A stretch of 64,000 nt of DNA, taken from positions 372,001-436,000 of the forward strand of contig NZ_CP104263.1 in the NCBI RefSeq assembly GCF_025244825.1, written 5' to 3'. How positions within the stretch are numbered: the first letter of the stretch is position 1; the number at the start of each line of letters is the position of its first letter. Source of the stretch: Arthrobacter jinronghuae (GTDB lineage Bacteria > Actinomycetota > Actinomycetes > Actinomycetales > Micrococcaceae). Both the position numbers and the translations under genes were made by a program. Under the pieces are notes generated by a model that did not search any database, was not told where the DNA came from, and was given only the letters and a program-made list of their open reading frames with translations. Shown piece after piece: positions 19,847-28,811 of this stretch.

Positions 19847-20395
19847 ATGGAGCTTGCGGTTATCATTCTCTTCGTCCTATCCATCGCTGTTTTGAGCGCG
19901 CTCTGGGGCAGGTTTGAGAAGCGCCGTGCCGCCAACCCCAAGCCGGAGGCAGGCGCTTCCAGCGGTGCCGACGGTTCGGGCGGTGCGCGGCCGGCACGGC
20001 CTGCACGTCCCCGTCCCGCGCCGGCGGCAACCGGCACGTCGCCGCAGGCCGCCAGGGACGCTGCCGCGCTGCTGAGCGCAGATCAGCACCGGCAGATATA
20101 TGCCGCCCTCGGACAGGGACAGCCGGTAAAGGCGCTGAAGCTCTACGCGATGTTCACCGGCGCCGGCATCCGGGCCTCGGGGGCTGCCATCACGAACATG
20201 GCGGCGCACCCGCAGCCGTATGTACGGCCCATTCCGGATCCCGAGTCCGCGGCTAAGCCGGACACTGCCAAGCCCGACGCGGCCAAGCCCGACGCGGCCA
20301 AGCCCGCAGCAGGTGCAGAATCAGAAGCGGTCCGGGAAGAAGAGATCAGCAAGTGGGCCCAGCAGCTGCGGCCCGAGGACTTCCTGAAGCCGTAG
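19847..20395 (+). CDS. Hypothetical membrane-anchored protein
   Basis: 182-residue protein. One N-terminal membrane anchor (LAVIILFVLSIAVLSALWG, residues 3-21) precedes an Ala/Pro/Gly-rich linker. A small folded part at about 70-125 (SADQHRQIYAALGQGQPVKALKLYAMFTGAGI) resembles the helix pair of the ribosomal L7/L12 C-terminal-like fold seen in short actinobacterial membrane proteins. A KPDxAKPDAAKPDAAKP tandem repeat follows, then an acidic end. Function unknown; likely cytoplasmic side facing. Single gene, ended by a hairpin. Confidence 0.75.
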   Translation: MELAVIILFVLSIAVLSALWGRFEKRRAANPKPEAGASSGADGSGGARPARPARPRPAPAATGTSPQAARDAAALLSADQHRQIYAALGQGQPVKALKLYAMFTGAGIRASGAAITNMAAHPQPYVRPIPDPESAAKPDTAKPDAAKPDAAKPAAGAESEAVREEEISKWAQQLRPEDFLKP

Positions 20396-20414
20396 GGGCA
20401 CCTTAAGTGAGGCC

Positions 20415-20443
20415 AAAGGCCGGGCCGGCGTGGCCCGGCCTTT
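20415..20443 (+). terminator. Terminator after the membrane-anchored protein gene
   Basis: 12-bp stem AAAGGCCGGGCC / GGCCCGGCCTTT with loop GGCGT; the stem ends in TTT. The A run on the left may also serve the convergent aldo/keto reductase gene. Confidence 0.8.
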
Positions 20444-20485
20444 ACTTTGCCCCGGATCCCGCCGGGGTATAGGGCCCAGCAGGTG

Positions 20486-21526
20486 TTACCGCCCGGCCCG
20501 GCCGCCCTCAAGCAGACGCTCCCGCTGGTTCCGGCCGTCCGGGCCGTACGGGTAGTTGCCGACCTGCGGGACGCTCAGCTCCGTCAGGCGCTGCTTTTCC
20601 TCGTCGGTCAGCTCCAGGAACGCCGCTCCCAGATTGTCCGCGAGCTGGTCCGTGGTGCGCGCGCCGAGAATTACCGAGGTCACTCCGGGACGGTCCGCCA
20701 GCCAGGCCAGCGCCACCTGTGCCGGCGTGGCGGAGTGCGCGGCAGCCACGGTCCGCAGTTCGTCGAGGATCCGCCAGGTCCGCTCGTTGTGGCTGCGCAG
20801 ATCCCACCCCTGGAACTGCCGCGTGGGGTTGTCGCCCACGCGCGTGTTTCCGGCGGGAACCGTCTCGCGGTCATACTTGCCGGTGAGCCAGCCCCCGGCG
20901 AGCGGTGACCAGGGCAGCAACCCCAGTCCGGCGTCGAGCGCTGCGGGAACAATCTCGGATTCGATCTCCCGTTCAAGCAGGTTGTACTGCGGCTGGAGCG
21001 TGACCGGCAAAGCCCAGCCGTGTTCCCGGGCCACGTAGACGGCCTTGGTCAGCTGCCAGCCGGTGAAGTTGGAAAGCCCGTAATAGCTGATCTTCCCCGC
21101 GGTAATCGCGTCATTGAGGAAGCCCAGGCTCTCCTCAAGCGGCGTGCACGGATCCCAGGCATGCAGTTGGTACAGGTCCACGTGGTCCACGCCCAGCCGC
21201 ATCAGGGAGTCGTCCAGCGCGCGGCGCAGGTGCCGGCGGGAAGTGCCCAGGTCGTTCGCCCCGCCGCCCATCGGGAAGCGCCCCTTGGTGGCCAGGACGA
21301 CGTCGGCCGCTTCCGTGGGATGGGTGTGCAGCCAGCGGCCGATGATTTCTTCGGACGCACCGGTTGTGTAAACATCCGCAGTGTCCACGAAGTTTCCGCC
21401 GGCACGCACGTAATCGTTGAGGATGGCGTGCGAGGCCCGCTCGTCGGATTCGTTGCCGAAGGTCATGGTGCCCAGCGCATAGTTGCTGACCGAGGTTCCG
21501 CTGTTGCCGAGCAGTCGCATTTCCAT
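20486..21526 (-). CDS. Aldo/keto reductase
   Basis: 346-residue NAD(P)H-dependent oxidoreductase with a TIM barrel. Catalytic residues: Asp in VDTADVYTTGASEEIIG (about 52), Tyr of DVY, Lys in VVLATKGRF, His in LYQLHAWD. The cofactor region reads TSVILGARTTDQLADNL near 290. It belongs to the general-stress-protein-69/YajO-like group; the substrate is unknown. The ATG at 21526 is favoured by AAGGA 7 bases upstream; a GTG at 21541 would overlap the acetyltransferase stop (GTGA). Probably cotranscribed with that gene. Confidence 0.9.
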   Translation of the reverse strand: MEMRLLGNSGTSVSNYALGTMTFGNESDERASHAILNDYVRAGGNFVDTADVYTTGASEEIIGRWLHTHPTEAADVVLATKGRFPMGGGANDLGTSRRHLRRALDDSLMRLGVDHVDLYQLHAWDPCTPLEESLGFLNDAITAGKISYYGLSNFTGWQLTKAVYVAREHGWALPVTLQPQYNLLEREIESEIVPAALDAGLGLLPWSPLAGGWLTGKYDRETVPAGNTRVGDNPTRQFQGWDLRSHNERTWRILDELRTVAAAHSATPAQVALAWLADRPGVTSVILGARTTDQLADNLGAAFLELTDEEKQRLTELSVPQVGNYPYGPDGRNQRERLLEGGRAGR

Positions 21527-21537
21527 GGATGTTTCCT

Positions 21538-22134
21538 TCACGCTAGGGAAGCTGGTGAACCGGCTGCCAGCTTATCCGCCGCGGGGTCTGAAAGCTCCCG
21601 GTCTGAAAGCAGGGCGGCGAACAACAGGGAATCCCGCCGCTTCCCGCCCACCAGCCGGTGCTCACGGAGCCGGCCTTCGAAGGTGAAGCCGTTCTTTTCC
21701 AGCACCCGGACCGAACCCGCGTTCCCGGGATGGCAGGTGGCCTCCACACGCACCAGCCCCATCGGACCGAAGGCATGGCCGAGCAGGAGCGCTGCGGCCT
21801 CGGTGGCAAGGCCCAATCCCCAAACACCGCGGGCAAGGGTGTAGCCCAGTTCCCCGTTGCGGTCGGATGCGCTGGTGGTCCACACAGCCGCCGTCCCCAC
21901 TAGACGGTCCTGGAACAGCACAGCCAGAGTGAACCCGGTCCTCGCCGGGGAAGCAGGTTCGGCGGCGGCGTCCGCGACAAAGGACCGCGTATCGGACAAG
22001 GTATTGGGCCCCCACGTGGACCACTGCGTGACCACCGGATCGGAGGCAAACGCGTGCACGGCGTCGACGTCGTCGGCCCGGAAATCCCGCAGCGTCACCC
22101 GCGGTCCGTGAAGCAGGATGCCGTCCCGTGCCAT
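21538..22134 (-). CDS. GNAT-family N-acetyltransferase, RimJ/RimL-like
   Basis: 198-residue acetyl-CoA-dependent acetyltransferase. The RimJ-type start RVTLRDFRADDVDAVHAFASDP, the acetyl-CoA loop ELGYTLARGVWGLGLATEAAALLL (about 95-118) and RVEATCHPGNAGSVRVLEKNGFTFEGRLREH (about 130-160) are all present. Acceptor unknown: protein N terminus, small amine or antibiotic are all possible for this family. First gene of a likely two-gene unit with the aldo/keto reductase. Transcribed away from the tRNA-Ser terminator. Confidence 0.88.
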   Translation of the reverse strand: MARDGILLHGPRVTLRDFRADDVDAVHAFASDPVVTQWSTWGPNTLSDTRSFVADAAAEPASPARTGFTLAVLFQDRLVGTAAVWTTSASDRNGELGYTLARGVWGLGLATEAAALLLGHAFGPMGLVRVEATCHPGNAGSVRVLEKNGFTFEGRLREHRLVGGKRRDSLLFAALLSDRELSDPAADKLAAGSPASLA

Positions 22135-22183
22135 GGCTGCGTGCCCTTCTGAAGAGATTCGGTGGTGAATCTAGGGTAGACGC

Positions 22184-22211
22184 AAAAAAACCCCCGGTTT
22201 CCCGGGGGTTT
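22184..22211 (-). terminator. Terminator of tRNA-Ser(GCT)
   Basis: Stem ACCCCCGG / CCGGGGGT with TTTC loop and an A run at 22184-22190 (U run on the minus strand). The core is identical to the hairpin at 1561-1586 beside the other Ser tRNA. Confidence 0.9.
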
Positions 22212-22216
22212 CAGCG

Positions 22217-22304
22217 CGGAGACGGGGGGATTTGAACCCCCGGTGGGCTTTAGGCCCACACTTCATTAGCAGTGAAGCCCATTCGGCCGCTCTGGCACGT
22301 CTCC
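22217..22304 (-). tRNA. tRNA-Ser(GCT)
   Basis: Acceptor GGAGACG/CGTCTCC with discriminator G. Anticodon stem CTTCA/TGAAG, loop CTGCTAA, anticodon GCT, long variable arm. The three bases after the discriminator read CGC, so CCA is not encoded, unlike the other tRNAs here. Confidence 0.96.
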
Positions 22305-22388
22305 AACATGCTTATCTCAACATGACTTGCAGCTTCCGCTGCCAGCCTGACAAGACTACCGGCAACTTGCCGATTAGGGCAAAACGCC

Positions 22389-24518
22389 TCAGCCCAGTCT
22401 TCCGGTGAGCGCTTCCCAGAGGAATTCGTAGGACATGGCGTGCATCCGGGCCGACTGCCGGTTGTCCGCCGCACCGGCGTGCCCGCCCTCCAGCGCTTCA
22501 TGGAACCAGACCTTGTCCGCACCCATGGCCTTCATCCGGGCAGCCATTTTGCGGGCCTGCACCGGCCCTACCCGGTCATCGCTGGTGGCCGTCCAGATCA
22601 GCGTGGGCGGATAGGAGACATCTTCCTTGATCAGGTGGTAGGGGGAGAATGTCTGAACGAACTCCCACTGGGCCGGATCGTCCGGATCACCGTATTCGGC
22701 AATCCAGGAATAACCGGCGGAAAGCTTCGTGTAGCGGCGCATGTCCAGCAGCGGCACCCCGCAGGAAACAGCACCGAACAGGTGCGGATAGGTGGTGAGC
22801 ATGTTGCCCACCAGCAGTCCGCCGTTGCTGCGCCCGGTGCAGCCCAGATGCTCCCGGGACGTGACACCGCGGGCCACCAGGTCCTCAGCCACGGCGGCAA
22901 AGTCCTCATAGGCCCGGTGCCGCTTTTCCTGCAGAGCGGCGCGGTGCCATTCGGGTCCGTATTCCCCGCCGCCGCGGATGTTGGCCAGCACGTAGACGCC
23001 GTGCCGTTCGACGCCGTCGGCATCCGTGGTGCGCCGCTCCAGCCAGCCGCGGCCCACCACCCCGCTGTACGCAGGGGTCAGGGAGGCTTCGAATCCGCCG
23101 TACCCGTTGAGCAGGGTGGGGTTGCCGCCGTCGAGCACCAGATCCTCCGGGCCCACCTGGAAATAGGGCACCTTGGTGCCGTCCGCGGACACGGCGAAGT
23201 GCTGTTCGACCGTCAGTCCCGCCGCGTCGAACATGGTGGGTGAGGTCTTGACCGCCTCGGCCCGGCGGCCGTCCCGGGAACCGGGACCGGCGAGGGTGCC
23301 GCGGGACAGCGTGGACGGCGTGAGGAACCCGGTGCTGATCAGCCAGTAGTCGTTGCCGGCGGCCTCATCCTCGTCATCCACGGCGTACGCGTCCACCGAG
23401 TGCAGCGGCGGGCAGGCGTCCAGGATGTCCGCCCGCCAGCCGTCTTCGGGGGTGAGGACCAGGATTTCGGAGCTGACATCGCGCAGCAGGTTCAGCAGCA
23501 GCCGGTCCCGGGTCCAGCTCCAGGACTGCAGCGACGTGGACGCATCCGGGGTGAAGAGCCGGTGGACGCTCCGGTTTCCGGCAGTGAAATCTTCCAGCGA
23601 CGCGGCCAGCAGGGAACCGGCGGGGTGGATGACGCCGTCGAGCTCCCAATCGGTACGCGGACGCAGCAGCAGCCACTGGCGGTGCACATCCACGTTCACG
23701 TCCAGCGGGACATCGAGCTGTACCCAGTCGCTGCCCTCCCGCAGGAAGGTGCGCGTGTTGTAGAAGTCGATGATGTCCACGGCCAGGTCCCGTTCGAAGC
23801 CGGGCGTCTGGTCCCGCTGCACTACGGCCATCATGTGGTCTTCAGGAATCTCGAAGAAGGGTTCGGCGTCCAACAGTGCCTGCCCGCGTCGCAGGATGCG
23901 GCTGGTGCGCGGATAGGAGGAGGTGGTCATGGAACCCGGGCCGAAGTCCGTCCCCACGTACAGGCTGTCCTCGTCGGCCCAGCTGATCCGGCTCTTCGCC
24001 GCGGGAATGTCGAACCCGCCGGACACGAAGGCGCGGTCGACGACGTCGAACTCCCGGTAGCGGGCCGCGTCGCCGCCGTCGGGGGAGAGGGACACCAGTG
24101 CACGGCGGTAGGAGACGCCGTCGGCGGGGCGCAGGAACATGGACCCGCCCCAGACCCATTCGGTCCCTTCGGCGGCGCTGAGCGCGTCCAGGTCCAGCAG
24201 CACCTCCCACTCGGTGTCCGCGGACGTGTAGCTCTCCCAGGTGGTGCGGCGCCACAGGCCTTTGGGATGCTCCGCGTCGCGCCAGAAGTTGTAATAGTGC
24301 TCCCCGCGCTTGGCGACCATGGGGATGCGGTCCGTGGAATCCAGGACCTCGAGCAGGCGTTCCTCTGTCTGCTGGAATCCGGTGCGCGAGAGCAGGTTTT
24401 CGGTCACGGTGTTCTCCGAGCGGACCCAGTCCAGCTGCTTCTCTCCGTAGATGTCCTCCAGCCAGAGGAACTCGTCGGTAGGGGCTGAATCGGCGGCGTC
24501 GAGGTTGGGGGATGTCAT
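22389..24518 (-). CDS. Prolyl oligopeptidase family serine peptidase (S9)
   Basis: 709-residue peptidase cutting short peptides after Pro or related residues; no signal peptide, so probably cytoplasmic. Residues 1-420 form the beta-propeller gate. The C-terminal alpha/beta hydrolase domain has the nucleophile in GCTGRSNGGLLVGN (about 562), Asp in TATSDDRVGPVQAR (about 650) and His in ALEGGHAGAADN (about 680). The YGGFEASLTPAYSG and RGGGEYGPEWH segments are typical of S9. Length is normal. Single gene, divergent from the FAD/NAD(P)-binding gene. Confidence 0.93.
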   Translation of the reverse strand: MTSPNLDAADSAPTDEFLWLEDIYGEKQLDWVRSENTVTENLLSRTGFQQTEERLLEVLDSTDRIPMVAKRGEHYYNFWRDAEHPKGLWRRTTWESYTSADTEWEVLLDLDALSAAEGTEWVWGGSMFLRPADGVSYRRALVSLSPDGGDAARYREFDVVDRAFVSGGFDIPAAKSRISWADEDSLYVGTDFGPGSMTTSSYPRTSRILRRGQALLDAEPFFEIPEDHMMAVVQRDQTPGFERDLAVDIIDFYNTRTFLREGSDWVQLDVPLDVNVDVHRQWLLLRPRTDWELDGVIHPAGSLLAASLEDFTAGNRSVHRLFTPDASTSLQSWSWTRDRLLLNLLRDVSSEILVLTPEDGWRADILDACPPLHSVDAYAVDDEDEAAGNDYWLISTGFLTPSTLSRGTLAGPGSRDGRRAEAVKTSPTMFDAAGLTVEQHFAVSADGTKVPYFQVGPEDLVLDGGNPTLLNGYGGFEASLTPAYSGVVGRGWLERRTTDADGVERHGVYVLANIRGGGEYGPEWHRAALQEKRHRAYEDFAAVAEDLVARGVTSREHLGCTGRSNGGLLVGNMLTTYPHLFGAVSCGVPLLDMRRYTKLSAGYSWIAEYGDPDDPAQWEFVQTFSPYHLIKEDVSYPPTLIWTATSDDRVGPVQARKMAARMKAMGADKVWFHEALEGGHAGAADNRQSARMHAMSYEFLWEALTGRLG

Positions 24519-24615
24519 GCGCCCATCCTAGCCACCGCCGCTTTCCGGGTGTGCCCGGCGGGCTGTCCACGCCTGCCCGAACCCGGGCCGCTCCGGCTCC
24601 GGATATTCTAGATGG

Positions 24616-26634
24616 ATGGATCACACGCAGAGTTTCCGGGTAGCTGTCATTGGCGCAGGACCCCGCGGCCTCTCTGTAGTGGACCGGCTGCTGACCAATC
24701 GGCGTGCTTCTGCGCATCGCCGGCCCCTGCGCATTGAACTGATTGACCCGTTTCGTCCGGGTCCGGGGCACGTCTGGCGGACCAACCAGTCGCGGCTGTT
24801 CCTAATGAACACCCCGGCACTGTTTCCCACCGTGGTCCCGGCAGGGGATACGGTCCGTGACTTGCTGCCCTCGCCTGCAGGACTCTCCTTCAACCAGTGG
24901 CGCGAGCTCATGGGCGCCGGTACCAGTGCGGCGGACAGTCTCTCCGCCGGAGACCGACAGGAGCTGGCCGCGCTTGGTCCCGCGGATTTCCCCAGCCGTC
25001 CGTTGTACGGGCGGTATCTGGAGTGGACTTACCGCCAGCTGCAGAAAACGGCCGCCGATGACGGCGTGGAGCTCGTACACCGCCGCACCGAAGCGTTGGG
25101 CATCTCCCGCGAAGCGGCCGGCCGGCTGATCGTCGAGCTGGAAGGACAGCAGGTTCTGGCGACCGACGCCGTAGTGCTGGCCCTGGGGCACCTGCCCGCA
25201 CTGCTTTCCCCGGAACAGGCACGGCTGCAGGACGCCGCCCAACGCCACGGCCTGACCTACCTTCCGCCGGCCGTGCCGGCCGACGTCGACTTCTCCCGCC
25301 TGGCCGCCGGGGAACCGGTGCTGGTGCGCGGACTGGGCCTGAATTTCTTTGACGTGATGGCTGCCGCCACCATCGGCCGCGGCGGGCGGTATGTGTCCAC
25401 CGGGCAGCCTGCCGGCCGCGCCCTGCGCTACGAACCCTCGGGCCGGGAACCGCAGCTGATCGCCGCTTCACGCCGCGGCACGCCCTACCGGGCCAAGGCG
25501 AAACTGGACTCCTACGTTCCCCGCGGAGTCCACCTCCGCTGGCTGACCCGCGACAGGGCGCTCGCCTTGCGGGCCGACGGACTGTTGCCCGGTTTCGACC
25601 ACGATCTCTGGCCCTTGCTGCACCGTGACGCCGTCTGGGCGTATTACAGCACGCTCGCCCGGGTGGCCCCCGCCGAGCTGAACGGCACCGCAGCCGAGTT
25701 CCAGGACCAGCTGGAAGCGGCACTGAACCTTCCGGGACCGGAGTGGGACGCCGCGAAGGAAGCGGTGCTGGATACCTACGTTCCGTCCAACCGCCGCACC
25801 AATCTTGAAGCCCTGGCGCAGCCGCTGGGCCGCCGGCCGTTCAGCGGGGCCGAGGATGCGGACAACGCCGTCCTGGCCTACCTGGAGGATGACGCCGCCG
25901 GATCCGCCGCCGGGGAAGACGACCCGCTGAAGATGGCAATCGGAGCCCTGAACGCCGGACGCAGCCTGCTGAAAGCGGTGGTGGCCGACGGCGGCCTGGC
26001 CGAAGCGTCCTGGCTCAGCGAACTGCGGGGCTGGTTCGAACCGCTCGTCGAAGGCCTGGCGAGCGGTCCGCCGCCGGAACGGATCGAACAGCTGGCCGCA
26101 CTGGTCCGCGCCGGCCTGGTGCACTTTGTCGGCCCCGATCCCCGTTTCGACGTGGACGAGGCCCGCGGCGTGTTCACGGCCTCCTCGCCGTGGGTGGGCA
26201 CCGAGTATGCCGCCTCCACCCTGATGGAGGCCATGATGCCGCCCAACCGGGTGGACCGCAGTGTCTCGCCGTTGCTGGCTGGACTGATCCGCGACGGCCT
26301 GGCCCGGCCGAAGGTCATGATGTCCGCCGACGGCACCCCCGTGCTGACTCCCGGGCTGGACGTTACCTTGCCGCCGTATCGGGCGGTGGGCGTCAGCGGC
26401 GAACCGGTGGAGAACCTGTTTGTGCTGGGGTTGCAGTTGTCCTCGGTCCAGTGGGGAACGGCGATTGCCGCCGAGGCCGGCGCTCCGGCAGCGGAAGGCT
26501 CGCGGACGCTGCAGGACGCCGACGCGATTGCCGCTGCAGTGCTGTCCGCTGCCGCGTCCACGGCGGGTTCGGACTCGCGGGCCACGGCCCCGGAACCGTC
26601 CGCCGGCCAGGACCAACCTGCCGTGCTGGGCTGA
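24616..26634 (+). CDS. FAD/NAD(P)-binding domain protein
   Basis: 672-residue soluble flavoprotein of the FAD_NAD-binding-9 type. The dinucleotide fold is at the N terminus (VAVIGAGPRGLSVVDRLL), followed by ELIDPFRPGPGHVWRTNQSRLFLMNTP, and VVLALGHLPA at about 195. The family is common in actinobacteria but its reaction is not established. The C-terminal half has no motif I recognise, apart from a possible late FAD contact near FVLGLQLSSVQWG. The Ala/Pro-rich end is probably disordered. Single gene. About 210 bases of promoter-containing spacer follow before the alcohol dehydrogenase. Confidence 0.8.
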   Translation: MDHTQSFRVAVIGAGPRGLSVVDRLLTNRRASAHRRPLRIELIDPFRPGPGHVWRTNQSRLFLMNTPALFPTVVPAGDTVRDLLPSPAGLSFNQWRELMGAGTSAADSLSAGDRQELAALGPADFPSRPLYGRYLEWTYRQLQKTAADDGVELVHRRTEALGISREAAGRLIVELEGQQVLATDAVVLALGHLPALLSPEQARLQDAAQRHGLTYLPPAVPADVDFSRLAAGEPVLVRGLGLNFFDVMAAATIGRGGRYVSTGQPAGRALRYEPSGREPQLIAASRRGTPYRAKAKLDSYVPRGVHLRWLTRDRALALRADGLLPGFDHDLWPLLHRDAVWAYYSTLARVAPAELNGTAAEFQDQLEAALNLPGPEWDAAKEAVLDTYVPSNRRTNLEALAQPLGRRPFSGAEDADNAVLAYLEDDAAGSAAGEDDPLKMAIGALNAGRSLLKAVVADGGLAEASWLSELRGWFEPLVEGLASGPPPERIEQLAALVRAGLVHFVGPDPRFDVDEARGVFTASSPWVGTEYAASTLMEAMMPPNRVDRSVSPLLAGLIRDGLARPKVMMSADGTPVLTPGLDVTLPPYRAVGVSGEPVENLFVLGLQLSSVQWGTAIAAEAGAPAAEGSRTLQDADAIAAAVLSAAASTAGSDSRATAPEPSAGQDQPAVLG

Positions 26635-26846
26635 ACCCGGCTTTCCAAGCCTGCACGTCGCACAGTAACAGCGGCGGTGAGTGGCACCGGAGCGGCGCGC
26701 CCAGCGCTCAGCGGCGGGTGAACCTGGCCCCTGCCAGGGTGTGCCGCGCCGATAAAATCGGCATCAGCGGGGCTGAACCACTCCATTTCGTGCTCCTATC
26801 CGGCACGGCAGCCGCCTCGCGAATCAACCCGAGAGGACGCGTTGTG

Positions 26847-27797
26847 ATGAAAGCTTGGCAGTACATGGGGGACCGCAAACCGATCCAGCTGAACGAAGTC
26901 CCGGAACCGGAACCCGGTCCCACACAGGTCATCATTGACGTCAAGGCAGCAGGCCTGTGCCACTCGGACGTGATGTACATGGAGGTCGGCGACGCGGTCA
27001 TGCCGTTCCTGCCGATGACGCAGGGGCATGAAAACGCCGGCGTGATCACGGCGCTGGGATCCGAGGTGACCGGCTTCAAGGTTGGGGACGTCGTCGGCGT
27101 ATGCTCCTCCGGAGTCCAGCCGCCTACCGGCATGTTCACTCCCGGCGGCTTCGCGGACAAGCTCGCTGCGGACTACCGCGACCTGGCCCGCGTTCCCGAG
27201 GGCCTCGATATTTCCCTCGCTGCCCTCGCCACGGATGCCGGCATGACCTCCTACCACGCCATGATCAAGGTCGGGAAGGCAGCCAAGGGCATGAAGGTCG
27301 GCGTGATCGGCTTCGGCGGCCTGGGGCAGATCGGCGCCCGCGCCGCCGTCCTGGCCGGTGCCGAGGTTCACGTGGCTGAGATGAAGGAAGAAGCCTGGGC
27401 CAATGCCAAGGAGGCCGGCGTGGCTTCCTGTGTCAAGGATGCCGCGGAATGGGTCACCGACCCACGGCGTGGCGGCGACTTCGACCTCATCGTTGACTAC
27501 GCAGGTTTCGACACCACCCAGAAGGCCGTGAACGCTGTTCGGCGTGGCGGCAAGGTGGTTCAGGTAGGCCTCGGCAAGCCCACCTTCACGGTGGCGACCA
27601 ACACCATCCTCGGCAAGTCCATTGAGGGATCCCTTGGCGGCACCGTGGCCGACATCGAGGAAGTCTTCGACCTGATGCTCCGCGGCGAGATCACCCCGGG
27701 CTACGAGGAAATCAGCTTCGACCAGGTCGGTGAGGGGCTTGAGCGGCTCAAGAACAACCAGGTGCTGGGGCGCTTGGTGGCCCGCTTCGGCGAATAG
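26847..27797 (+). CDS. Zinc-dependent alcohol dehydrogenase
   Basis: 316-residue medium-chain dehydrogenase oxidising an alcohol with NAD. Catalytic zinc ligands are Cys in AGLCHSD (about 36) and His-Glu in QGHENAG (about 59); the third position is Asp in LATDAGMTSYH instead of Cys, as in Rhodococcus ADH-A. The four-cysteine structural zinc lobe is absent, which explains the short length. The cofactor fold is VGVIGFGGLGQIGARAA. GAGAGG lies 10 bases upstream of ATG 26847 (a GTG one codon earlier is possible). Single gene ended by a strong hairpin. Confidence 0.9.
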   Translation: MKAWQYMGDRKPIQLNEVPEPEPGPTQVIIDVKAAGLCHSDVMYMEVGDAVMPFLPMTQGHENAGVITALGSEVTGFKVGDVVGVCSSGVQPPTGMFTPGGFADKLAADYRDLARVPEGLDISLAALATDAGMTSYHAMIKVGKAAKGMKVGVIGFGGLGQIGARAAVLAGAEVHVAEMKEEAWANAKEAGVASCVKDAAEWVTDPRRGGDFDLIVDYAGFDTTQKAVNAVRRGGKVVQVGLGKPTFTVATNTILGKSIEGSLGGTVADIEEVFDLMLRGEITPGYEEISFDQVGEGLERLKNNQVLGRLVARFGE

Positions 27798-27806
27798 CTG
27801 TTAATG

Positions 27807-27845
27807 ACGGCGGCTGCGCACCCTTGGAAGGTGCGCAGCCGCCGT
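27807..27845. terminator. Bidirectional terminator after the alcohol dehydrogenase gene
   Basis: 16-bp stem ACGGCGGCTGCGCACC / GGTGCGCAGCCGCCGT, followed by TGTTCTG. It separates the convergent alcohol dehydrogenase and lipoprotein genes. Confidence 0.8.
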
Positions 27846-27855
27846 TGTTCTGTCC

Positions 27856-28629
27856 CTAGCCGTTGTAGGTCAGCGAAAGCATCATAGCTTTCAGTTGCTG
27901 GTAGATGTCCGTCTGTATCCATGCCTGGGCTGCGGCGTCGTCCGCGAAGGCTCCGGGATTAATGAGGGCTTCGAACCTGATGTCGCCGTCAGACATGGAA
28001 ACCGTGCCGTGGGCCGTTCCGGTATCCATGCCGGTGGCGTCCGGCATACCGTCGTCATCAAGCTGGACAGCATACTTGCGGCCGGTAGTTGCCATAGATC
28101 CCGATGCTGTTTCTCCGAAGCCCGGACGGGATTCAAACTGGAAATAGACAGGCATGCCAATCTTGTTCGTGTAACCCGGCAATTGCTGCGCGTCGTACAC
28201 GATGTGCCCCGGGCTGGGCACTACGGACCCGTGGAGGTCGGCTCCACTCTCAAACTTGGCTACCGGGTTCCCGGTTGAGTCCAGAATATTGAAGGCCGCC
28301 GGTGACAGACCGACGCTATGGGCAAGCATGGGCAGCGGTTCGGTCGGAACGGCCGACCATCCGGCCGGAAGGGTGAAGCTGTGCAGCCCGTTGGGGGTGG
28401 TGACGGTGACTGGTGCTGCCGGTTCAGGAACGGGCGTTTCCGTTGGCGTCGCTGACGGTGTGGCAGAAGGTGCCGTTGCCGATGGTGTTGCTGAAGCAGA
28501 CGGCGTGGCCGTCGTGCTCTTCGAGGCCGCCGATTCGGCGGCCGTCTCCGCGCCGCAGGCAGTCAGTAAGGCAGCGGACGCGAGAACCAAGGCACACATG
28601 CGGGCCCGGCGTGAAAAAGAAGCGGTCAA
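27856..28629 (-). CDS. Hypothetical lipoprotein
   Basis: About 257 residues. A basic n-region (SRRAR), hydrophobic core (ALVLASAALL) and lipobox LTAC predict an exported lipoprotein. After the Cys comes a Ser/Ala/Thr/Pro-rich linker of about 50 residues, then a beta-rich domain beginning VTVTTPNGLHSFTLPAGWSAVPTEP. Function unknown. Start is uncertain: TTG at 28629 gives a normal signal peptide; ATG at 28599 would shorten it and drop the charges. Single gene. Confidence 0.72.
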   Translation of the reverse strand: MTASFSRRARMCALVLASAALLTACGAETAAESAASKSTTATPSASATPSATAPSATPSATPTETPVPEPAAPVTVTTPNGLHSFTLPAGWSAVPTEPLPMLAHSVGLSPAAFNILDSTGNPVAKFESGADLHGSVVPSPGHIVYDAQQLPGYTNKIGMPVYFQFESRPGFGETASGSMATTGRKYAVQLDDDGMPDATGMDTGTAHGTVSMSDGDIRFEALINPGAFADDAAAQAWIQTDIYQQLKAMMLSLTYNG

Positions 28630-28743
28630 TCCAATCAATGCCCCCAGTAGTTCGGCGCGGAGTTTCCGGGCCGGTGAGAGGGAGACTAACAGCGCGCCAG
28701 ACGCCCGGGGGCGTGTCGCGTCCAAGCGTAGCCAAGACGTAAT

Positions 28744-28783
28744 ACGACGGCGGCCCGCACCTATTGGTGCGGGCCGCCGTCGT
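28744..28783 (-). terminator. Terminator after aldehyde dehydrogenase
   Basis: 18-bp stem ACGACGGCGGCCCGCACC / GGTGCGGGCCGCCGTCGT with loop TATT, 29 bases past the aldehyde dehydrogenase stop. No clear U run on the minus strand. It shares its ACGACGGCGGC base with hairpins near 27807, 47521 and 50186. Confidence 0.7.
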
Positions 28784-28811
28784 CGTTTACCTGCCGGTAT
28801 CCGTTACCGGA

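Noticed and set aside
26748..26762. GCCGATAAAATCGGC, containing a sigma-28-like GCCGATAA upstream of the alcohol dehydrogenase
   Set aside because: No -35-like sequence at the right spacing and no flagellar gene follows; it reads better as a small palindrome.
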